Below are positions 21,426-26,718 of a stretch of DNA of 26,718 nucleotides, in pieces. The position numbers were made by a program, and so were the translations under genes. The stretch lies in IMG/VR virus record IMGVR_UViG_3300025151_000246, positions 1 through 26,718 of that record. One strand, 5' to 3'. Numbering within the stretch: the stretch's first letter is position 1; each line of letters begins with the position of its first letter. The notes beneath the pieces are model-generated. The model did not search any database and was not told the origin of the DNA. It saw only the letters and a program-made list of their open reading frames with translations. This DNA is from a virus.

Positions 21426-22117
21426 TGGCAACAGCTGGAGGACCTAAAATAACAAAAGATGGATTAGTATTAGCTCTAGATGCTACAAGCACAAGATCTT
21501 GGACTCCAGGAGCGTCTACTTGGTATGATTTAACAGATAATGGAAATAATGCAACAGTTTCTGGTGCTCCTTCTACAGATGACACAAGCACTCCTATTCG
21601 TAGTATTGCTTTTGATGGTACAAATGATTATTTTACAGTTACTGCAAATGAAACATCTCTCAGTTTTAAAGGAGGTCAAACAGTATGTGTACTTGCTTAC
21701 CATACATTTACTTCAGGTAGAAGAGTAATATGGGATCAAGCATATGGCGGATACGGAACTTGGACTCATGAATCTGGAAACAGTATAAATTATTACCACG
21801 GTTCAAACGGTGGAAATGCATCATCATATGTAAGTAGAAATTCAAGTACAACAACTAGAAGTAGTTGGAATTATTTAGTTTGTTCAAGAGATACTTCTAA
21901 TGTAAAGTGGTATATAAACGGATCATTGACTTCCCAAGGTACTGCTCCTTATGGAACCTTAACAAATACTACAACTAATGATATAAGAATAGGATTAGGC
22001 TATACAGGAACCTATTGGATAGGTAATATGGTATTTGTTCATGCATATAATAGAGGACTTACAGCCGATGAGATATCGCAGAACTATAATGCTATGAAAG
22101 GCAGGTTTGGAGGTTAG
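21425..22117 (+). CDS. LamG/concanavalin-like adhesin module, copy 6
   Basis: This 230-residue protein has the N-terminus GGPKITKDGLVLALDATS with TPGASTWYDLTDNGNN, strands IAFDGTNDYFTVTAN and YLVCSRDTSNVKWYINGS, and the C-terminus AYNRGLTADEISQNYNA...RFGG. It closely follows copies 1, 3 and 4 in plan. It ends the second adhesin series; the -33 box of the next promoter lies inside its last codons. No catalytic motif is visible. Confidence 0.8.
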   Translation: MATAGGPKITKDGLVLALDATSTRSWTPGASTWYDLTDNGNNATVSGAPSTDDTSTPIRSIAFDGTNDYFTVTANETSLSFKGGQTVCVLAYHTFTSGRRVIWDQAYGGYGTWTHESGNSINYYHGSNGGNASSYVSRNSSTTTRSSWNYLVCSRDTSNVKWYINGSLTSQGTAPYGTLTNTTTNDIRIGLGYTGTYWIGNMVFVHAYNRGLTADEISQNYNAMKGRFGG

Positions 22118-22137
22118 AAAATAAATTCGTATATTAG
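22106..22137 (+). promoter_or_regulatory. Bacteroidetes-type promoter for enzyme unit 2
   Basis: TTTG at 22106-22109 (inside the end of copy 6), 20 bases, then TATATTAG at 22130-22137, within AATAAATTCGTATATTA. It differs from the site at 16979 in only one base over the AATAARTTCGTATATTA stretch. Confidence 0.65.
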
Positions 22138-22157
22138 TTATATAATAAAAGTTATCA

Positions 22158-23201
22158 ATGGTTAATAATTTAGCTAAATTATCAATAGAGAATGGAGGTA
22201 GTATATCTCCTTCTGTAATTCCGGGAGACTTGACAGAAGGTACTGGTTTATGCAATTCATCTATTTTTATAGACAGTAACGGAGATATTCTACTAAATTT
22301 AAGACATGTACATTACTCCTTATATCATAGTGAATTTGAACAAAAATATTATAGCGGTTGGGGATGTTTAGCATACCTTAACCCTGAAGATGATATAACT
22401 CTTAAAACAGGAAACTACCTCTGTAAACTAGACCCAGATACTTTTTACATTAAAGAGTATATAAAAGTAGATACTTCTAAAAATGATATTAAACCTATAT
22501 GGGAATTTATAGGATTAGAGGATGCTCGTATTTTTAGGTGGAACAAGAAACTATATATAAGCGGGGTAAGGCGAGATATAAAAGACAATGGAGAAGGTAG
22601 AATGGAGTTATGCGAACTTCATTATACTAAGAATAAGTGTGTAGAAAAATCTCGTTTAAGAATTGAAGTTGAACCTCATACATACTTGGAAAAAAACTGG
22701 ATGCCTATTTTAGATATGCCTTACCATTTTGTAAGGTGGTCAAATCCTTTAGAGATAGTTAAAGTAGATCCAACAAAAAAAACAAAAGTAAAAGTACAAG
22801 AAGGTAAAATTACAACGATACCCTGTAAAACAGTAATCACCAATGACTTTGAATTTCCAGATATAAGAAGCCAAAGAGGAGGCTCTCAAGTCATACCTTA
22901 TAAAGGGAATAGAATTGCAATACTACATGAATGTGATTATTGGATTAATGAAGGAGATACTAAGGATGCAAAGTATTACCATAGATTTATAATATGGGAT
23001 GAAAACTGGAATACTATAAAATTATCTAAACCATTTAAATTTATGGATGCTCAAATAGAGTTCTGTGTTGGTTTAGCCCAAAAAGGAAACGATTTATTAA
23101 TTACATATGGATATCAAGACAATGCAGCTTATGTATTAAGAATGCCTGATAAAGTATTAGATTATTTAGAATATGAAGAACTTACAACAGCAACTACATA
23201 A
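22158..23201 (+). CDS. GH130-like five-bladed beta-propeller protein (possible glycosidase/phosphorylase)
   Basis: This 347-residue protein has beta-propeller features of the glycoside hydrolase 130-like group. GLEDARIFRWNKKLYISGVR (about 119-138) corresponds to the GxEDPR blade, EKNWMPI (178-184) to the central acidic-aromatic segment, RGGSQVIP to the following strand, and IEFCVGLAQKGNDLLITYGY (about 301-320) to the last blade. The first blade is SSIFIDSNGDILLNLRHVHY. GH130 enzymes phosphorolyse mannosides; the expected acid residue in the final blade is not clearly identifiable, so activity is uncertain and it could be a binding or inactive form. It has no signal peptide. It starts a unit with a host-type promoter and overlaps the FkbM gene by 29 bases. 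Confidence 0.6.
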   Translation: MVNNLAKLSIENGGSISPSVIPGDLTEGTGLCNSSIFIDSNGDILLNLRHVHYSLYHSEFEQKYYSGWGCLAYLNPEDDITLKTGNYLCKLDPDTFYIKEYIKVDTSKNDIKPIWEFIGLEDARIFRWNKKLYISGVRRDIKDNGEGRMELCELHYTKNKCVEKSRLRIEVEPHTYLEKNWMPILDMPYHFVRWSNPLEIVKVDPTKKTKVKVQEGKITTIPCKTVITNDFEFPDIRSQRGGSQVIPYKGNRIAILHECDYWINEGDTKDAKYYHRFIIWDENWNTIKLSKPFKFMDAQIEFCVGLAQKGNDLLITYGYQDNAAYVLRMPDKVLDYLEYEELTTATT

Positions 23202-24462
23202 GTATATTCAAGAACCTCTTAATCCAGAATATAATTTTGGGTTAGGTTATGAATATGAAAAAATAGGTCAAAACGCTTCTGCATTATCCTATTATTTAAG
23301 ATGTGCTGAATTATCTGAAGATAGAGACTTAGTTTACGAATGTCTTCTTAAATCATGGTACATGCTTAATAAGACCGGTAGAAGAGAATGGTACGAGCAT
23401 CAACAGTTACTTACTGCTATAACCCAGCATCCTAAGAGGCCGGAAGCTTATTTTCTTTTGAGTAGATTACACGAAGCAAAAAGAGAGTGGAAAGAATGCT
23501 ACTACTATGCTAGTGTTGGATTAGAATTATGTGATTTTAGTTTACCCGATCTGAGAACAGATGTAGATTACCCTGGAGAATTTGCTCTTAAATTTCAAAA
23601 AGCATTTGCAAGCTGGTATGTAGGTCAAAGAGAGTTAAGTAAAGAATTGTGGATAGAGTTATCTTATAGAAACGATTTACACGGTATATATGAAGAAGTC
23701 CTTTATAATAATTTAATTAATTTCAATCTATTAGATAAAAGAGATAAAAAAGTAACTTGGCATGAACCTCTAGAATACTTACAAAAAGATCACAATAGAT
23801 TAAAACTTAAATTTAAAGATTCAGATAAGATAGAGAAAAACTATTCTCAATGCTACCAGGATTTATTTGTACTATTCTGTACTGAAGGTAAAAAAGATGG
23901 AAAATACTTAGAAGTTGGAGCAGGTAGGCCTTTTTACGGTAATAATACTGCTTTACTTTCTAAGTTAGGTTGGAAAGGAGTTTCTATAGATTTAGATAAG
24001 AGTTTAGTAGATTTATGGCATAAAGAAAGACCTAATGATAAGTGTATTTTAGAAGATGCTACTAAACTTGATTACAGTAAGTTAGTAAAAGACAGTAATT
24101 TAGATAACTATATCGATTACTTGCAACTGGATATTGACCCAGCAGGTAATACCTTCAAAGTATTAGAAAAAATTCCATTCGATAATATAGAGTTTGGTGT
24201 AATTACGTACGAACATGATTTTTACGATGATAAAAATCCTAAATGGAGAAATAAATCAAGACAAGTACTTAAAGAGAAAGGATATACTCTTATAGCTGCT
24301 AACATATCCCCGGACGAAAACAGTCCATATGAGGATTGGTGGGTAAATACAAAGTATATCAATGATAAAGTATTAAAAAATATAGTTAATACTAGTTCAA
24401 ATGTACTTTATGCAAAAAACTATATAATTAACAGTAATAATTTGTTGTATAGTAAAAAATAA
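23173..24462 (+). CDS. TPR-like / FkbM-type methyltransferase fusion
   Basis: This 429-residue protein has an N-terminal helical region (about 1-190) with TPR-like repeats, e.g. NPEYNFGLGYEYEKIGQNAS and RPEAYFLLSRLHEAKREWKE. The C-terminal half (about 222-400) is an FkbM-like SAM methyltransferase: CYQDLFVLF (227-235), SAM motif YLEVGAGRP (245-253) followed by GNNTALLSKLGWKGVSIDLD, then DYLQLDIDP and FGVITYEHDFY. FkbM methylates sugar hydroxyls in polyketide and other glycan pathways. The protein is cytoplasmic; the helical domain may bind a protein partner. The start at 23173 is the first ATG of the open frame and overlaps the propeller gene by 29 bases. The substrate is unknown. Confidence 0.8.
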   Translation: MKNLQQQLHKYIQEPLNPEYNFGLGYEYEKIGQNASALSYYLRCAELSEDRDLVYECLLKSWYMLNKTGRREWYEHQQLLTAITQHPKRPEAYFLLSRLHEAKREWKECYYYASVGLELCDFSLPDLRTDVDYPGEFALKFQKAFASWYVGQRELSKELWIELSYRNDLHGIYEEVLYNNLINFNLLDKRDKKVTWHEPLEYLQKDHNRLKLKFKDSDKIEKNYSQCYQDLFVLFCTEGKKDGKYLEVGAGRPFYGNNTALLSKLGWKGVSIDLDKSLVDLWHKERPNDKCILEDATKLDYSKLVKDSNLDNYIDYLQLDIDPAGNTFKVLEKIPFDNIEFGVITYEHDFYDDKNPKWRNKSRQVLKEKGYTLIAANISPDENSPYEDWWVNTKYINDKVLKNIVNTSSNVLYAKNYIINSNNLLYSKK

Positions 24463-24477
24463 GTTCTTATATTTATA
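24444..24477 (+). promoter_or_regulatory. Composite promoter: Bacteroidetes-type box merged with late-type octamer
   Basis: GTTG at 24444-24447, 20 bases, then TATATTTA at 24468-24475, in AATAAGTTCTTATATT. The late-type TATTTATA (24470-24477) is embedded in the same sequence, so this site could be read by both the host polymerase and the late apparatus. It is followed 32 bases later by the ATG at 24509. Confidence 0.5.
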
Positions 24478-24508
24478 AATGTATACATAATTAAATTAAT
24501 ATATTAAA

Positions 24509-24796
24509 ATGGCAAATCAAAAGTTATCGAAAGAAGAATTAGCACAAATTGAAGAAATTCAAAAAAGAACACAAGCAGTTAAGACTGAGTTAGGTCAATT
24601 AGGGTTAGCTGAAATAGACCTCAAAAACCGTAAAAGTAATGTTGAAGATTATTTAATAGAAACTCAAGAAATTGAAAGTACATTAGTAAAGAGTCTTGAA
24701 GACAAATATGGACAAGGTTCTATAGATTTACAAAATGGTGAGTTTATTCCTAGAGAGTCAAAAGACACTAAAGAAGTACTACCTACAGTAGAATAG
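24509..24796 (+). CDS. Small coiled-coil protein, paralogue of 18262-18519
   Basis: This 95-residue protein is a two-helix coiled coil: KLSKEELAQIEEIQKRTQAV, then LAEIDLKNRKSNVEDYLIET, ending LEDKYGQGSIDLQNGEFIP and an acidic tail. It aligns along its length with the 85-residue protein of enzyme unit 1, sharing KYG(E/Q)G. Both sit next to enzyme genes and fibre or sheath genes. It has its own composite promoter and a hairpin terminator after it, so it is likely expressed as a single gene. A chaperone role in fibre or sheath assembly is a guess; only the coiled coil is seen. Confidence 0.75.
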   Translation: MANQKLSKEELAQIEEIQKRTQAVKTELGQLGLAEIDLKNRKSNVEDYLIETQEIESTLVKSLEDKYGQGSIDLQNGEFIPRESKDTKEVLPTVE

Positions 24797-24822
24797 TTTA
24801 ATAGTATTTTAATGTTTTAAGC

Positions 24823-24846
24823 AGGGGAGGGTTTTACACCTTCCCT
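24823..24846 (+). terminator. Terminator-like hairpin before the sheath gene
   Basis: An 8 bp stem, AGGGGAGG with CCTTCCCT (one G-T pair), around an 8-base GTTTTACA loop. No clear T tract follows, so it may be a weak terminator or a processing or attenuation element. Confidence 0.55.
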
Positions 24847-24849
24847 TAC

Positions 24850-24857
24850 TATTTATA
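24850..24857 (+). promoter_or_regulatory. T4-late-like promoter box, distal, for sheath gene
   Basis: TATTTATA begins four bases after the hairpin, in the same terminator-then-promoter order as at 6652-6685. The sheath gene ATG is 86 bases downstream of it. A small hairpin TACCTA-TAATCAG-TAGGTA (24868-24886) lies between this box and the next. Confidence 0.45.
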
Positions 24858-24906
24858 TACAGATAACTACCTATAATCAGTAGGTACGGTTTACAAAATA
24901 AGCTGA

Positions 24907-24918
24907 TATTTATAAAAG
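24907..24918 (+). promoter_or_regulatory. T4-late-like promoter box, proximal, for sheath gene
   Basis: TATTTATAAAAG with core TATAAAAG at 24911-24918, 25 bases before the ATG at 24943. It is the most likely start site for the highly expressed sheath gene. Confidence 0.55.
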
Positions 24919-24942
24919 ACATTTAAATAAACTTCATTAAAC

Positions 24943-26718
24943 ATGGCAGAAACAATTATCTCTCCAGGTGTATTCACAAGAGAAAATGATATTTCATTTA
25001 TTCAACCAGCCCCTGTAGCAGCAGGAGCAGCAATCATTGGCCCAACAGTAAAAGGACCGGTAGAAGTACCAACATTGGTTACTTCTTACAATGATTATGT
25101 AAGAAAATTCGGAACTACATTTGCTTCTGGATCTTCCTCTTATGAATTCTTAACTTCATTAGCAGTAAAAAACTACTTTCAACAAGGAGGTAACTCAGTA
25201 CTAGTATCTAGAGTTGTATCAGGCTCAGGCAATTGGACTAGAGCTATATCTACAGATATTAACAACACTACTACAACTACTGGAGATGCAACCGCATCAG
25301 GACAGGGAACTTTGGCAGTTACTGCTGTACCCGGTCAGGAATTTAACGTTGTAGATTCTTTAAATAATGTAACTTACAATTTTACAGGTATTACTAATGG
25401 AGCTACCCTACCAGATAACGATACAAGTGCAAACTTATACTTTTTTGACGTAGGTACTTCTGTAGCAGAATCAATCGATAATTTAGGAAGCGTAATTAAC
25501 TCAATCGCCTTACCTTTCGATGCTGATTTAACTTCAGCTCCAGCAACTGCTATTGCTTTATCTGCCTCAAACGCAGGTACTCCAGGTAATTCTTTTAGTT
25601 TTATTACTGGATCAATTGCAGGAGGAGATCCTGATTTTACGTTATTTAGTTTAGCAAACGGTACCGATACAACTACAGCTACTACTAATTCATTTTTGTT
25701 AGAAACATTAGGTAGAGGAGAAATATACAATAATGCAACAGGATCAGCAGACACTGGAGGTCAAAACAGTGATAGCTCTCTAGTATCAGGTTCTGCAGAT
25801 AATCTTAGATGGGAAATTTCTAATGTAAATAATGATTTAGGTACTTTTACTGTTGCAGTAAGAAGAGGAGACGATAACTTTAAAAATAAAGTAGTTCTAG
25901 AAACATTTAATGACTGTTCTTTAGACCCTAACTCTCCTAACTATATAGAAAAAGTAATAGGGAACCAGTACCAAGTACTTAACCCATCAGAAAACTACAT
26001 TCAAACAGTAGGAGAATTTGTAAATAATTCAAACTACGTAAGAGTTTCTCAAGTAAATACAGCAACTATAGACTACTTAGGTACTGACGGACTTACTGTT
26101 AATACAGATAACGAGAATGTATCGTATTCTGCTTCTTTACCAGTAGCTTCATCAGGGTCTTTCCACAGTGCAGTAGGTAGTTTATACCACTTTACTGAAG
26201 ATAATTTATTTTTTGATAATATAACAACAGGTCAAAACACACAAGGGCTTGAAGCTGGAGATTATGCTAATACAATTGCTGTATTAGAAAACACTGAAGA
26301 ATATTCATTTAATATAATCTCAGCACCTGGTTTAGTATACAGTTTTGCAGATCACGGTACTCAGTTGGATGGTATTATTTCATTAGCTGAAACAAGAGGT
26401 GACTGTATTGCAGTAGTTGATTTAGTTGATTACGGTTCAACTGTTAGTAGTACAACAGGCCAAGCAGGTTTATTAAATTCATCTTATGCAGCTTCATACT
26501 GGCCATGGTTGCAAATGCAATCAGCTACAGGTAAAAACGAATGGGTACCAGCATCAGTTGCTATTCCAGGAGTATATGCCTTTACAGATAATAGTTCAGC
26601 ACCATGGTTTGCACCAGCCGGACTTGTAAGAGGAGGAATTACAGGAGTAATTCAAGCAGAAAGAAGATTAACAAGAACTCAAAGAGATACTTTATACTCT
26701 AAGAAAGTTAATCCAATC
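24943..26718 (+). CDS. Tail sheath protein, gp18-like (3' end outside window)
   Basis: The frame from the ATG at 24943 is open to the window end, giving 592 residues. It begins ETIISPGVFTRENDISFIQP, typical of contractile tail sheath N-termini (PGV...E.D.S), and continues AGAAIIGPTVKGPVEVPTLV. It later shows VKNYFQQGGNSVLVSRVVSG, the usual sheath strand for the helical lattice. Near the window edge SSAPWFAPAGLVRGGITGVI is the C-terminal sheath domain signature of gp18 homologues. A large Thr/Ser/Asn-rich insert (about residues 100-320) would be an exposed domain. It is expected to form the contractile outer tube around the tail tube. The C-terminus, at least the last part of the fold, is missing. 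Two late-type boxes and a hairpin precede it. Confidence 0.9.
   Translation, partial: MAETIISPGVFTRENDISFIQPAPVAAGAAIIGPTVKGPVEVPTLVTSYNDYVRKFGTTFASGSSSYEFLTSLAVKNYFQQGGNSVLVSRVVSGSGNWTRAISTDINNTTTTTGDATASGQGTLAVTAVPGQEFNVVDSLNNVTYNFTGITNGATLPDNDTSANLYFFDVGTSVAESIDNLGSVINSIALPFDADLTSAPATAIALSASNAGTPGNSFSFITGSIAGGDPDFTLFSLANGTDTTTATTNSFLLETLGRGEIYNNATGSADTGGQNSDSSLVSGSADNLRWEISNVNNDLGTFTVAVRRGDDNFKNKVVLETFNDCSLDPNSPNYIEKVIGNQYQVLNPSENYIQTVGEFVNNSNYVRVSQVNTATIDYLGTDGLTVNTDNENVSYSASLPVASSGSFHSAVGSLYHFTEDNLFFDNITTGQNTQGLEAGDYANTIAVLENTEEYSFNIISAPGLVYSFADHGTQLDGIISLAETRGDCIAVVDLVDYGSTVSSTTGQAGLLNSSYAASYWPWLQMQSATGKNEWVPASVAIPGVYAFTDNSSAPWFAPAGLVRGGITGVIQAERRLTRTQRDTLYSKKVNPI

Noticed and set aside
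24868-24886. Small hairpin TACCTA/TAGGTA as a terminator or operator.
   Set aside because: It has six pairs and no T tract and could arise by chance; noted only as lying between two late-type boxes.
25374-25754. Minus-strand open frame of 126 codons near the right end.
   Set aside because: It is antisense to the tail sheath gene, which is clearly coding here.

Overview
This window is part of the structural region of a T4-like tailed phage (myovirus) genome. It runs from the C-terminal end of a gp23-type major capsid protein at the left edge to a gp18-type tail sheath protein cut off at the right edge. All supported genes are on the + strand. They are tightly packed, often joined by TAATG stop-start overlaps, and AT-rich. 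No tRNA, integrase, insertion sequence or CRISPR array was seen, and no gap between genes exceeds about 150 bases.

The host is most likely a member of the Bacteroidetes (for example a marine flavobacterium); this is inferred. Three intergenic sites carry a TTTG/GTTG box, exactly 20 bases, then TATATT(A/T), close to the known Bacteroidetes housekeeping promoter (TTTG ... TAnnTTTG). Most start codons have an A/T-rich upstream region without a Shine-Dalgarno sequence, as is usual in that phylum. A second promoter class, TATTTATA(A/T)A, has no -33 box and looks like the T4 late promoter TATAAATA; it precedes many structural genes.

Layout: (1) 1-1739: capsid protein end, a strong terminator, phoH-like ATPase and an unknown all-beta protein. 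(2) 1746-5020: neck and tail-completion module (gp13-like, a small protein, gp14-like, gp15-like). (3) 5020-11498: fibre-type proteins sharing a WKKL..SGS N-terminus, one with two collagen-like blocks, then LamG-like adhesin modules. (4) 11548-16978: a 1344-residue fibre with two collagen blocks and a cysteine-rich beta-helix-like head, a GAMT/RMT2-like methyltransferase and another beta-rich virion protein. (5) 17032-19718: an enzyme unit behind a host-type promoter (glycosyltransferase, coiled-coil protein, 2OG-Fe(II) dioxygenase, methyltransferase). (6) 19753-22117: three more LamG-like modules and a small unknown protein. (7) 22158-24796: a second enzyme unit behind a host-type promoter (GH130-like beta-propeller protein, TPR-FkbM methyltransferase), ending in a paralogue of the coiled-coil protein. 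(8) 24797-26718: terminator-like hairpin, tandem late promoters and the tail sheath gene.

The most interesting feature is a roughly 19.9 kb island of fibres, adhesins and sugar/methyl/hydroxyl-modifying enzymes lying between the gp15-like and gp18-like genes. Its collagen stalks put threonine in every second Y position, and it encodes a glycosyltransferase and several methyltransferases. I infer, without proof, that the island builds and chemically decorates the host-recognition apparatus, or remodels the host surface, and that its enzymes are transcribed by the unmodified host polymerase separately from the late virion genes.
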